NCBI GenBank assembly: GCA_007129085.1
Contig: SKWF01000140.1
Coordinates: 1-8,017 of the forward strand
Length of the DNA: 8,017 bases
From: Balneolaceae bacterium
GTDB lineage: Bacteria; Bacteroidota; Rhodothermia; Balneolales; Balneolaceae
Direction: 5' to 3'
Positions 1 to 7,236 of the stretch are shown here, piece by piece (the stretch's first letter is position 1; every line of letters starts with the position of its first letter). The translations under genes were made by a program, and so were the position numbers. Below the pieces are notes generated by a model. The model did no database searches. It had not been told where the DNA came from and saw nothing but the letters and a program-made list of their open reading frames with translations.

Positions 1-1508
1 AGTGAGGAGCTTGCGGTATTCAAATTGATGCCCACTTCGTTTACGCAACTCTCCACCACATCGTCCAGTTTTTTGGAGAGCTGTACCTGGTTGATATCGT
101 GCTGGTACAGGCCAACTCCAATTGATTTCGGATCTATTTTAACGAGTTCGGCAAGCGGATCGAGCACACGCCGTGCAATGGAAATATTTCCACGCTGGGC
201 GGCATCCAGATTGGGGAACTCCTCCCGGGCAACGGTTGATGCAGAGTAGACGGAGGCACCCGCTTCGTTGATAATCATGTAGTGCAGGTTTTCTTCGGGG
301 TGATTCTCTTTCCGCTCCTGAATCAGATCGGCGATAAACTGTTCGGTTTCGCGGCTTCCCGTTCCATTCCCGATCGCAATGAGCGTAACGTTGTGCTTAT
401 CCAGCAGCTTGTTGACGGTTTTGGCACTTTCGGCAATTTTCTTTTGTGGCGGGGTAGGGTAGATGGTGGTTCCGGTTTGATACTGTCCCAGTGAATCTAC
501 CACCGCAACTTTACAACCGGTGCGGTATGCCGGGTCTATTCCCATCACCACCTGGTTTTTCAGTGGTGGCTGCAGAAGCAGGCTTTTCAGGTTCGTGGCA
601 AACGTCTCAATAGCGTGTTCATCGGCCTTATCGGTCAACTCGTTTCGCAATTCTCGCTCCAGTGATGGCAGTAGAAGCCGTTTATAGGCATCTTCAACGG
701 CATCTTGTAGGTACGGAGTAAAAATCGACACATCGTTGGTAATCACCACATCATCGAGGCTGTTGAGCGTGCGATCATCGTTGAGTTCCAGATTTACAAA
801 CAGCACGTTCTCCCGCTCACCACGGTTAATGGCCAGCACCTGGTGCGGTTTTAAGTAGGGTACCCGGTTTCTGAATTCGTAATAATCTTCGTAGTTGGTT
901 CGCTCATCAATGGCTGGGTTTTTTCGGGTTTTAAGCACGCCGTGTTTTCGGATGATCCCTCGTAATTTATCCCGTACATCTACCGATTCATTAATCCACT
1001 CGGCCACAATATCGAGGGAAATTTTAAGTGCGGTTTCCGCATCGGGCAGATCTTTATCAGCATCCACAAACGGTTTGGCGTGGTCCAGGGGATTTCCATT
1101 TTCAATCTCTTGGTTCCACACTTTTTCAGCCAGCGGTTCTAATCCCTTCTTCTTGGCTTTATCTCCTTTGGTTTCGCGCTTCTTTTTGTACGGCAGGTAT
1201 AGATCTTCCAGCATTTTCAGATCCTTGCACTCCTTAATCTCTTTTTCCAGCTCCGGTGTGAGTTTATCCTGCTCTTTAATCGCCTTTAAAATGGTTTTTT
1301 TGCGATCTTCCAGTGTACGATGGTGTTCTAACTTGTCTCTCACACTGCGGAGCTGTTCTTCATCAAGTCCTCCTGTAGCCTCCTGGCGATAACGGGCTAA
1401 GAAAGGAATGGTGGCGCCCTCATCAATAAATCCGGCAACGGATTGAACCTGTTTTGATGAAAGTTGAAGTGTTGAAGCAATATGGTCAAAAATCTGAGAA
1501 TCGGTCAT
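1..1508 (-). CDS. tex: Tex-family RNA-binding transcription accessory protein, N-terminal 502 residues (C-terminus cut by window edge)
   Basis: Tex is a cytoplasmic nucleic-acid-binding protein linked to transcription and is nearly universal in bacteria. The frame translates without a stop from ATG at 1508 (MTDSQIFDHIAS) to the window edge. The N-terminal helical Tex_N region carries the typical VAGFIDEGATIPFLARYR stretch, followed by a charged segment ending LPYKKKRETKGDKAKKKGLEPLA. A YqgF/RNase H-like domain begins near residue 322 with MGIDPAYRTGCKVAVVD. Further family blocks follow: IGNGTGSRETE, EAGASVYSAS and DPLAELVKIDPKSIGVGLYQHD. The last residues (VGINLNTASSS) lie where the helix-hairpin-helix part begins, so the HhH and S1 domains (about 270 residues of a usual length near 770) are outside the window. 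No clear ribosome binding site precedes the start. It is divergent from the phosphatase gene at 1586. Identification is firm. Confidence 0.96.
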   Translation of the reverse strand, partial: MTDSQIFDHIASTLQLSSKQVQSVAGFIDEGATIPFLARYRQEATGGLDEEQLRSVRDKLEHHRTLEDRKKTILKAIKEQDKLTPELEKEIKECKDLKMLEDLYLPYKKKRETKGDKAKKKGLEPLAEKVWNQEIENGNPLDHAKPFVDADKDLPDAETALKISLDIVAEWINESVDVRDKLRGIIRKHGVLKTRKNPAIDERTNYEDYYEFRNRVPYLKPHQVLAINRGERENVLFVNLELNDDRTLNSLDDVVITNDVSIFTPYLQDAVEDAYKRLLLPSLERELRNELTDKADEHAIETFATNLKSLLLQPPLKNQVVMGIDPAYRTGCKVAVVDSLGQYQTGTTIYPTPPQKKIAESAKTVNKLLDKHNVTLIAIGNGTGSRETEQFIADLIQERKENHPEENLHYMIINEAGASVYSASTVAREEFPNLDAAQRGNISIARRVLDPLAELVKIDPKSIGVGLYQHDINQVQLSKKLDDVVESCVNEVGINLNTASSS

Positions 1509-1517
1509 GGAAATTGT

Positions 1518-1533
1518 ATCTTACATCTTACAT
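1518..1533. repeat. Short tandem repeat of ATCTTAC (2.3 copies) in the tex leader
   Basis: The 7-mer ATCTTAC is repeated twice in tandem and followed by AT, just upstream of the tex start codon, so a tex transcript would carry GTAAGAT repeats in its leader. It is clearly visible in the sequence but very short. No function can be assigned. Confidence 0.4.
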
Positions 1534-1554
1534 TCAGTTATAAAATTGAAGCAT

Positions 1555-1562
1555 CAAAAATA
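1555..1562 (-). promoter_or_regulatory. Candidate Bacteroidetes-type -7 element (TATTTTTG) for tex
   Basis: Read on the minus strand this is TATTTTTG, an exact match to TAnnTTTG, lying about 47 bases upstream of the tex start codon. A TTTG occurs further upstream but only 14 bases away, shorter than the usual -33 to -7 spacing, so the -33 box is unsupported. The motif is short and AT-rich, and chance occurrence is possible. The rest of the 77-bp tex/phosphatase spacer must also hold the plus-strand promoter; TAAAATTG at 1541-1548 is only a one-mismatch match. Confidence 0.33.
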
Positions 1563-1585
1563 ACGTAAATTTTTGGCAAACCCAG

Positions 1586-2353
1586 ATGGATTTTACCCTC
1601 GATATAATACGCAAGAGCGCGGTTGAAATTGCAAGAGCAGGTGGTGATTCAACACTCGACTATTTTAAGAAGTCGTTCGATCTCGATTTTAAATCCGACA
1701 ACTCTCCCGTAACCAATGCCGATCGAAATGCGGAAGAAATTATGCGTAACGAAATCAAACGCCGCTTTCCCGACCACGGAATTATAGGCGAGGAGTTTGG
1801 ACGGGAGGGCGAAGATAGTGACGTTGTTTGGGTGCTTGACCCTATTGACGGCACGCAGTCGTTCATACACGGTGTTCCTTTCTACACCACGTTGATTGGC
1901 GTTTTGGTTGATGGCGAACCCAAAGCCGGGGTGATTTATGCCCCTGCACTTAACGAAATGGTTTCTGCATCCATTGGTGACGGCTGTTTTTTCAATGACA
2001 AAAAAGCTACTGTGCGTCATTGCACTAGCCTCGATGAGGCCACGTTTTTAACGACGGATATGGAACACATCGACAAACACAATTTTACTCAACCCTTCGA
2101 GGAACTTTTATCCAAAACACGGCTACATCGTACCTGGGGTGATGGATATGGCCATCTGATGGTGGCCGTTGGTCGTGCTGATATCATGTTCGACCCAATA
2201 CTGAATATCTGGGATGCCGCAGCGTTACTTCCCGTAGTTACCGAGGCCGGGGGAACGTTTATGGATGTACATGGCAATACTACAATCGAAACCGGAAACG
2301 CTATTTCCACCAACCCGGAACTGAAACCTGAAATACTTTCCATTTTTAGCTAA
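1586..2353 (+). CDS. hisN: Inositol-monophosphatase-family phosphatase, histidinol-phosphatase (HisN) type
   Basis: This is a 255-residue Mg2+-dependent, Li+-sensitive-type phosphomonoesterase fold of normal family length, predicted cytoplasmic. Metal-site motifs are complete: GEE at 68-70, WVLDPIDGT at 82-90 with D85 and D88, and WDAAALLPVVTEAGG from 209 with D210. The block SFIHGVPFYTTLIGV after the DPIDGT motif and the segment WGDGYGHLMVAVGRADIMFDP (184-204) are features I associate with the HisN-type histidinol-phosphatase branch rather than SuhB or CysQ. The likely reaction is therefore L-histidinol phosphate to histidinol, but the family is promiscuous, and no other his gene is in the window. 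The start at 1586 gives the expected N-terminus; no Shine-Dalgarno is apparent. The M1-like gene starts four bases after its stop, so the two are probably co-transcribed. Family is certain; substrate is an inference. Confidence 0.9.
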   Translation: MDFTLDIIRKSAVEIARAGGDSTLDYFKKSFDLDFKSDNSPVTNADRNAEEIMRNEIKRRFPDHGIIGEEFGREGEDSDVVWVLDPIDGTQSFIHGVPFYTTLIGVLVDGEPKAGVIYAPALNEMVSASIGDGCFFNDKKATVRHCTSLDEATFLTTDMEHIDKHNFTQPFEELLSKTRLHRTWGDGYGHLMVAVGRADIMFDPILNIWDAAALLPVVTEAGGTFMDVHGNTTIETGNAISTNPELKPEILSIFS

Positions 2354-2357
2354 GATT

Positions 2358-4631
2358 ATGGTCCGAATTCTACTGGTCAAAACTATTATACTGCTATTAT
2401 CCATTTCCACACTTCAGGCACAGGAGCAGTGGGATTACCCGGCTTTTCCCGACAGAGATTTCGAATTTGAACACCTGGATGCCGAAATCCGCATCGATCA
2501 GGAACAGATAATTGAGGGAGATATTACATACTCCGGCCAATTTCTGGCAAACAGTGTTGATTCCATCTCGCTGGATGCTGTTCGAATGCAGGTCGAGGAT
2601 GTGATTGTGAATGATCGCACTGTTGATTATGAAATGAGGGGCGATTATTTAAATATAATTTTCCATGAGCCTTTCTCTTCCGGTGATTCGGCCGAAATTC
2701 AGATTAAATATCGGGCTCAGCCGATGTTTGGAATTCATCAAAACTACAACGGTACGGTGTGGACATCGCTGCTGCCGCGCTCAACGCGTCACTGGCTACC
2801 GGTTATGGATCATCCACGGTCTCAGTTTACAGTGGACTTGTCAATTATCCACCCATCGGCTAAACAAGTTGCAGCCACCGGTGAACAGATAGAAAATGAA
2901 GTGGTATCTGTTGATGAAGAGATGACACGCTTTCGTAGCCGATACCCCGTTCCGGTAACGGCACTTTTTTTTGGGATGAACGAATTCGAGACGGTTACAA
3001 ATTCTGATGGGGATAATCATCTGCATGCCTATTTTGAGTCGGAAAGTTCAATGCCTGAAGATGTAGATGAACTCTTTAGTCTTGCTGATGAAACACTCCG
3101 CGAAATGGAAACTCAAACAGGAGTTGATTATCCGCATCGCGACCTGCACATCTTATTCCTGGATGATCTGATGTGGGAGACGGAGCAATCGGGAGCGGGT
3201 GCAATCTTAGTGGATCAGAATAAACCCCTGGAACCACAAATTAAGTATGGCATTTTAAGTCAATGGATGGGTGTATTGATTCGTCAGCAGCAGTGGAGTG
3301 AACCGGAGATGTTGCAAACCATGAGAGGTTTTTTTGCCAATCGGCTAGATATTTCACCCGAGGATCTCGAACCTATACTTATTGCGGAAGCTGGGTATGA
3401 TGCTCTTTTGATGCAAAATCTTGAACAGTGGAGCTACTACCTGGAGAACCACCCGGAATTGGATACAGCAATATCTCAAACAGTGTCAGATTTATTTGAT
3501 TACTCACCGGGAGTGATGGATTGGGAGCAGTTTGTAAGGCTGTTGTACGATCATACCGGACAGCCATTTTTTGAACGCCCGGAGTTTGTACAGCCCGTGG
3601 TGGAAGAGGATCCCCACTATACGTACCGTGTTGATATGCAGTGGGATGAGGATGAAAACAGTGTACGTTTTATTTTTGAGACTGATGGCGACTACATCGA
3701 AGAGCTGGTAACGGTTCGGGTAGAAGAAGTTACATTAAATGACCGAAACGAACGAGAGCTGACATTCACAGGCGCGCGTGATGAGGTGGAAATGAGCGTA
3801 TCATCTGGAGTTGAAAATATTATTTTATGGATTGATGAACGTGATGATATTACGTTGGAGGAGCAGAAACCGTTTATGTTTTGGATACATCAAATTAAGA
3901 ATGCCGATGAACCCGAAGCGAGAAAAGCAGCCGCAGATGGACTTCTGGATTATACCGAAAACCCTGATCTTCAGCTCGCGCTGCGCGATGTATTGAACGT
4001 AGAAACGACTCCGGCGGTGTACGCGTCTATTTTAAATACGCTGGCGTATGTAACGGATGGTGCAAGTGGAACTGATGAAATTTTTATGGAGCGATCGAAT
4101 ACAAATCAGCATAAGGATATCCAAAAAGCGGCTGCTGATGCACTTTCAAACTATGTCGGGAATTCTCGCGTAATCAGCAATCTGCGTTCATTGATAACGA
4201 ATACCGACTATGAAGAGGTTCGGGTGGTTGCTATCAAATCATTGGCGGAAGTGGTTGATCCCGATGCATTCGAAAATATTGTGGAATCTCTTATGGTTCA
4301 GGAGCCGATTTTGGATTCTGTACCACTACTGCTTCGTACTCTTGCCGAAAAGGGGAAGGAAGAATCTGCTGTACGATTTTCTGAAACGTTTATAAGCCGC
4401 GAATTTCCGTTTACGACCCGATATCGGGTACTCGACCTGATGCTGGAGTATGACCGCTCATCTTCCGGCTGGGAAAATCGACTGGAAGATCTTCTGAATG
4501 ATCCGGACCCCCGAATTAGATACAAAACATTGGATGCAATGGAATATTTGTCAGACTCTGCAAAAGAATCAGTTACGGAAGGGTATCTCTACGAGGAGTT
4601 CGATCAGCGTGTGCGAAGCAGAATGGAGTAG
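2358..4631 (+). CDS. Exported M1-aminopeptidase-like protein with HEAT repeats, predicted catalytically inactive
   Basis: This is a 757-residue protein with a signal peptide (1-21, hydrophobic core ILLVKTIILLLSIS, likely cut after LQA), so it is probably periplasmic. Residues about 36-210 match the M1 N-terminal beta-saddle: HLDAEIRIDQEQIIEGDITY, and RHWLPVMDHP near 144-153, the usual RxWfPcxDhP signature. Residues about 235-400 correspond to the thermolysin-like domain. A degenerate GAMEN-like stretch (ETEQSGAGAI) lies at 274-283. The position of HEXXH reads YGILS (297-301), followed by QWMG in register with the family's QWWG. The third ligand Glu, 19 residues on, is Gln320. An Ig-like beta domain (about 421-500) and alpha-helical HEAT-type repeats (about 516-745, EARKAAADGLL, KDIQKAAADAL, EVRVVAIKSLA) complete the M1 plan. 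The loss of all zinc and general-base residues with the reading frame intact suggests a pseudoenzyme, perhaps a binding or scaffold protein. It lies four bases after the phosphatase gene. Substrate or partner is unknown. Confidence 0.82.
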   Translation: MVRILLVKTIILLLSISTLQAQEQWDYPAFPDRDFEFEHLDAEIRIDQEQIIEGDITYSGQFLANSVDSISLDAVRMQVEDVIVNDRTVDYEMRGDYLNIIFHEPFSSGDSAEIQIKYRAQPMFGIHQNYNGTVWTSLLPRSTRHWLPVMDHPRSQFTVDLSIIHPSAKQVAATGEQIENEVVSVDEEMTRFRSRYPVPVTALFFGMNEFETVTNSDGDNHLHAYFESESSMPEDVDELFSLADETLREMETQTGVDYPHRDLHILFLDDLMWETEQSGAGAILVDQNKPLEPQIKYGILSQWMGVLIRQQQWSEPEMLQTMRGFFANRLDISPEDLEPILIAEAGYDALLMQNLEQWSYYLENHPELDTAISQTVSDLFDYSPGVMDWEQFVRLLYDHTGQPFFERPEFVQPVVEEDPHYTYRVDMQWDEDENSVRFIFETDGDYIEELVTVRVEEVTLNDRNERELTFTGARDEVEMSVSSGVENIILWIDERDDITLEEQKPFMFWIHQIKNADEPEARKAAADGLLDYTENPDLQLALRDVLNVETTPAVYASILNTLAYVTDGASGTDEIFMERSNTNQHKDIQKAAADALSNYVGNSRVISNLRSLITNTDYEEVRVVAIKSLAEVVDPDAFENIVESLMVQEPILDSVPLLLRTLAEKGKEESAVRFSETFISREFPFTTRYRVLDLMLEYDRSSSGWENRLEDLLNDPDPRIRYKTLDAMEYLSDSAKESVTEGYLYEEFDQRVRSRME

Positions 4632-4644
4632 CAAAAATTAGCAT

Positions 4645-5556
4645 TTACCAGCTATCTGTTTCTTCTTCCATCGGCTGCAGAAGGGCGATAACATCTCTGC
4701 CATTGTGGTTTGATACGGCTGCATACCAGTAGTCACCCCATTTCCACGATACCACATGCTTACCGTCAACTTCTCGAATGTGGTAATCATCATAGGTTTG
4801 GCAATGCTTAACCGCTTCGGGGTCGCGCCGAAGGGAGCTCTTTTTTTCAAGGTCATCAACTTTAAAGGCGAATACGTAAATATACTCATCTTCAGCTTCT
4901 TGATGGAATTCTAAAACAGGAGCCTTGAAATTTGGCGTAAAATCGGTATAGATGATCTGAGATATTTCTGCATCACCAAAAAGAGGCATTCTTGGGGAAT
5001 AGGAGAGTTCTGATTCCAAGTATTCGGCAGCATGATTAATATCAACCGGACTAACTGCTGTTAAAGAAATTTCTTGATTACCCGTGTTTTCAAAATGGTT
5101 AAATACAACCTCCTCGAGACTTTGAAATGTGGGGAGCTGACTGGTGGAGGTACGATCGAGTAGTTCAATTGTTACCAATGTAAGAAATAGAATCACTGCT
5201 GCAGCCAAAAGATATCGCATAGGCTTAATCAGCTTATATAAAGCGGGTGATTCTTGATTTGTATCGGGTTCATTTCCGAACGTGCCCGGGAGACGCTCAA
5301 TGTTTGTATCAGACCGTTTTTTTGATTCCAGATCTGAAATCAGATGGTTAATTTTTCTTTTCAGATGCCCCGGGGCTTTTTCCCGGGGATACTTATCCCG
5401 TAAAACCTGCTTTATAATTTTCAGGCTTTCATACTGTTTCCGTACTACATCATCTTTTTCGATGTAGGAAAAAAACGCATCCACTTCTACTTTGCTGGCT
5501 TCCCCATCAATAATGGAAGGGAGTAAATCTAAAGCCTTTTTTCTTGTTAATTTCAT
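4645..5556 (-). CDS. Anti-sigma-factor-like single-pass membrane protein
   Basis: This is a 303-residue protein. The N-terminal part (1-75) has the layout of cytoplasmic anti-sigma domains: ALDLLPSIIDGEASKVEVDAF, then a helix, then PREKAPGHLKRKI, matching the 'L..ylDGEl...e...l...l......aP..l...i' pattern by eye. The HxxxCxxC zinc motif of ZAS domains is absent; the only cysteine is C252. One hydrophobic segment at about 113-133 (MRYLLAAAVILFLTLVTIELL region) predicts N-in/C-out topology. The outer part (134-303) is not a domain I can name; it ends with a Trp/Tyr-rich stretch (VVSWKWGDYWYAAVSNHNG, 268-286). No sigma factor gene adjoins. The gene converges on the M1-like gene with 13 bases between stops and has its own upstream region after the icd terminator. 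Alternatively it may be an unrelated membrane sensor or hypothetical protein; the anti-sigma call is moderate. Confidence 0.5.
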   Translation of the reverse strand: MKLTRKKALDLLPSIIDGEASKVEVDAFFSYIEKDDVVRKQYESLKIIKQVLRDKYPREKAPGHLKRKINHLISDLESKKRSDTNIERLPGTFGNEPDTNQESPALYKLIKPMRYLLAAAVILFLTLVTIELLDRTSTSQLPTFQSLEEVVFNHFENTGNQEISLTAVSPVDINHAAEYLESELSYSPRMPLFGDAEISQIIYTDFTPNFKAPVLEFHQEAEDEYIYVFAFKVDDLEKKSSLRRDPEAVKHCQTYDDYHIREVDGKHVVSWKWGDYWYAAVSNHNGRDVIALLQPMEEETDSW

Positions 5557-5580
5557 GGTACCACGGAACTAAACTTCTAC

Positions 5581-5608
5581 TTCATAATCTCATACCACTA
5601 CCTGTCAA
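5581..5608 (-). promoter_or_regulatory. Candidate sigma70-like promoter for the anti-sigma-like gene
   Basis: On the minus strand TTGACA (5608-5603) is followed after 16 bases by TATGAA (5586-5581), giving a predicted start about 20 bases before the ATG at 5556. A perfect -35 hexamer is notable, but this group's main sigma factor usually prefers TTTG/TAnnTTTG, and no exact TAnnTTTG is present in this spacer on this strand. It is an inference from sequence only. Confidence 0.38.
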
Positions 5609-5653
5609 GAAATAGAGGCGCAGTGAGTCTGATTTATCAACAGCGTTAATTTT

Positions 5654-5669
5654 TGAATCATTCATGATT
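5654..5669. repeat. Overlapping inverted repeats in the spacer between icd and the anti-sigma-like gene
   Basis: TGAATCATTCA (5654-5664) is a perfect odd palindrome, TGAAT-C-ATTCA. It overlaps AATCAT-TC-ATGATT (5656-5669), a perfect 6-bp dyad. The pair lies about 45 bases upstream of the candidate promoter and 77 bases past the icd terminator. It could be a protein-binding site for the anti-sigma-like gene, or chance in AT-rich DNA. Nothing else is recognised in the 5557-5745 spacer. Confidence 0.35.
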
Positions 5670-5745
5670 ATAGCCATCAAATAAAGAAAAACAGCAATTT
5701 AGAATCTGTGTAAAAAAGTTAAATCTCTTTATATCTTCAAAATAA

Positions 5746-5779
5746 AAAAGGTTCTGCACGTCTCCATGCAGAACCTTTT
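5746..5779 (-). terminator. Intrinsic terminator of icd
   Basis: A perfect 13-bp stem (AAAAGGTTCTGCA paired with TGCAGAACCTTTT) encloses an 8-base loop at 5759-5766. On the minus strand the 3' arm runs into CCTTTTTTATTTTG, a good U-tract. It begins 23 bases after the icd stop codon, as expected for a Rho-independent terminator. On the plus strand the stem is followed by only four T and then A-rich sequence, so it is mainly unidirectional. It should separate icd from the anti-sigma-like gene. Confidence 0.88.
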
Positions 5780-5802
5780 AAAAGTTTATTTGGGAAAAGA
5801 AA

Positions 5803-7050
5803 TTACATGTTGCTGATAATCTCGTCTCCAAACTCTGAACATTTCAGCAGGGTAGCATCTTCCATCTGACGTTCAAAGTCGTAGGTTACTCGTTTACTGC
5901 TAATAGCAGCTTCAAGTCCTTTTTCGATCAGGTCAGCCGCTTCTCCCCAACCCATATACCGAAGCATCATTACGGCAGAAAGAATCAGCGAACCGGGGTT
6001 CACTTTATCCTGGCCGGTATATTTTGGAGCCGTTCCATGAGTTGCTTCAAAAACCGCAATTCCGGTATCGTAGTTAATGTTTGCTCCCGGTGCAATCCCA
6101 ATTCCACCTACACAGGCGGCTAGTGCATCAGAGATGTAGTCACCATTTAGGTTCATGGTTGCAATCACGTCGTATTCAGCGGGACGTGTTAATATCTGCT
6201 GTAAAAATGCGTCGGCAATTACGTCTTTAATAACGATTCCGTTGGGTAGTTCACACCACGGACCGCCGTCGATCTCTTTGGCGCCAAACTCCTCTTTGGC
6301 GAGCTCGTAGCCCCAGTTTTTAAAGCTACCTTCGGTAAACTTCATGATGTTCCCTTTATGAACAAGCGTTACGCTGTCACGACCTTCATCAATTGCATAT
6401 TTGATGGCAGATCGAACCAGTCGCTTGGTACCCTCAATGGAGATAGGCTTGATGCCGAGTGAGGATGTTTCAGGGAAACGGATATTTTTTGAGCCGAGGT
6501 CGTTTATTATAAAATCTCTGAGCTTTTTATTCTCTTCCGTTCCGGTTTGATACTCTATTCCGGCGTAAATATCCTCGGTGTTTTCCCGGAAAATGACCAT
6601 ATCAGTCAGTTCAGGCTCTTTTACCGGGCTTGGTGTACCGGTGTAATATTTCACCGGACGCACACATGCGTAGAGATCCAGCTTTTGGCGAATAGCTACG
6701 TTTAGCGACCGAATACCACCACCAACAGGAGTGGTTAATGGGCCTTTGATACCAACTTTATACTCTTGAAATGCCTTTAACGTATCTTCGGGAAGCCATT
6801 CATTATTACCATATTCGTTAACAGCTTTTTCACCGGCATACACTTCAAACCAGTTGATTTTTTTCTCGCCGTTATACGCTTTTTTTACAGCGCTGTCTAC
6901 AACATTTTTCATAACGGGAGAGATATCGATACCGATTCCGTCTCCTTCGATATAGGGAACAATGGGATCGTTGGCAACATCTACCGATCCATCAGAATTG
7001 TTTTTGATGATAGTTCCTTTATCAGGTCTTTTTAATTTATCAAAGCTCAT
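5803..7050 (-). CDS. icd: NADP-dependent isocitrate dehydrogenase
   Basis: This is a 415-residue cytoplasmic TCA-cycle enzyme that converts isocitrate plus NADP+ to 2-oxoglutarate, CO2 and NADPH. It is nearly collinear with E. coli Icd (416 residues). Isocitrate-binding residues are present in the block GGIRSLNVAIRQ (S115, N117, R121), with R131, R155 (FRENTEDIYAG) and Y162. K232 lies in the LVHKGNIMKFTEG block. The metal-binding Asp residues are D280, D304 and D308 (NGDYISDAL). The NADP-selecting set is K343-Y344 (GTAPKY), V350, Y390 and R394 (TYDFER), arguing for NADP over NAD. S115 is the residue equivalent to the E. coli AceK phosphorylation site, but no kinase gene is seen here. It starts at ATG 7050 with a weak ribosome binding site. 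It is a single-gene unit, divergent from the 66-residue gene and closed by the hairpin at 5746-5779. Confidence 0.98.
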   Translation of the reverse strand: MSFDKLKRPDKGTIIKNNSDGSVDVANDPIVPYIEGDGIGIDISPVMKNVVDSAVKKAYNGEKKINWFEVYAGEKAVNEYGNNEWLPEDTLKAFQEYKVGIKGPLTTPVGGGIRSLNVAIRQKLDLYACVRPVKYYTGTPSPVKEPELTDMVIFRENTEDIYAGIEYQTGTEENKKLRDFIINDLGSKNIRFPETSSLGIKPISIEGTKRLVRSAIKYAIDEGRDSVTLVHKGNIMKFTEGSFKNWGYELAKEEFGAKEIDGGPWCELPNGIVIKDVIADAFLQQILTRPAEYDVIATMNLNGDYISDALAACVGGIGIAPGANINYDTGIAVFEATHGTAPKYTGQDKVNPGSLILSAVMMLRYMGWGEAADLIEKGLEAAISSKRVTYDFERQMEDATLLKCSEFGDEIISNM

Positions 7051-7123
7051 TTAATCCATGATTTCATTGCGGTTATTTTTCATCATTATAAAATAGCGAA
7101 AAAAAGTTACGTTTGCTGAACAT

Positions 7124-7180
7124 ACGGTGTGATTCTCCCACCGTGATGAAATTACCGGAATTTTCACTGCAACTTCACGG
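7124..7180. repeat. Cluster of competing inverted repeats in the icd / small-gene divergent spacer
   Basis: Three stems share bases. ACGGTG (7124-7129) pairs with CACCGT (7139-7144). CCGTGA (7141-7146) pairs with TCACGG (7175-7180). Nested within, GTGA-TG-AAATT (7143-7153) pairs with AATTT-TCAC (7159-7167) around the loop ACCGG, with a 2-base bulge. The first arm set excludes the second because 7141-7144 is used twice. They lie upstream of the TATATTTG element on the plus strand and upstream of icd on the minus strand. There is no T-tract, so a terminator is unlikely; operator sites or a leader structure for icd are possible. The remainder of 7051-7123 shows a TATAAT on the minus strand (7090-7085) without a matching -35. 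Confidence 0.4.
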
Positions 7181-7190
7181 GTTCAAATTG

Positions 7191-7198
7191 TATATTTG
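7191..7198 (+). promoter_or_regulatory. Bacteroidetes-type -7 element (TATATTTG) for the 66-residue gene and probably mutL
   Basis: TATATTTG is an exact TAnnTTTG match, placing a transcription start near 7203-7206 and a leader of about 40 bases before the ATG at 7246. No clear TTTG -33 box is found at the expected distance, so the promoter call rests on the -7 element and its position. Confidence 0.5.
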
Positions 7199-7236
7199 CA
7201 ATGTTGATATAAATATGACGTTACGTATCAAAAAAC

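Noticed and set aside
895..1392. 165-codon open frame on the plus strand
   Set aside because: It lies wholly antisense to tex, has low-complexity Ser/Arg-rich translation typical of an antisense shadow, and matches no family.
1649..2020. 123-codon open frame on the minus strand
   Set aside because: It is antisense to the well-supported phosphatase gene, with no promoter, ribosome binding site or recognisable domain.
4632..4644. Possible bidirectional terminator between the convergent genes
   Set aside because: No stem longer than four base pairs with a T-tract is visible in or around the 13-base gap.
7124..7170. Resemblance of the GGTG-TGATTCTCC-CACCG stretch to part of an FMN (RFN) or cobalamin riboswitch
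   Set aside because: Only one short GGTG-like arm matches; the other conserved stems and junction sequences are absent, and the plus-strand promoter element lies downstream of it.
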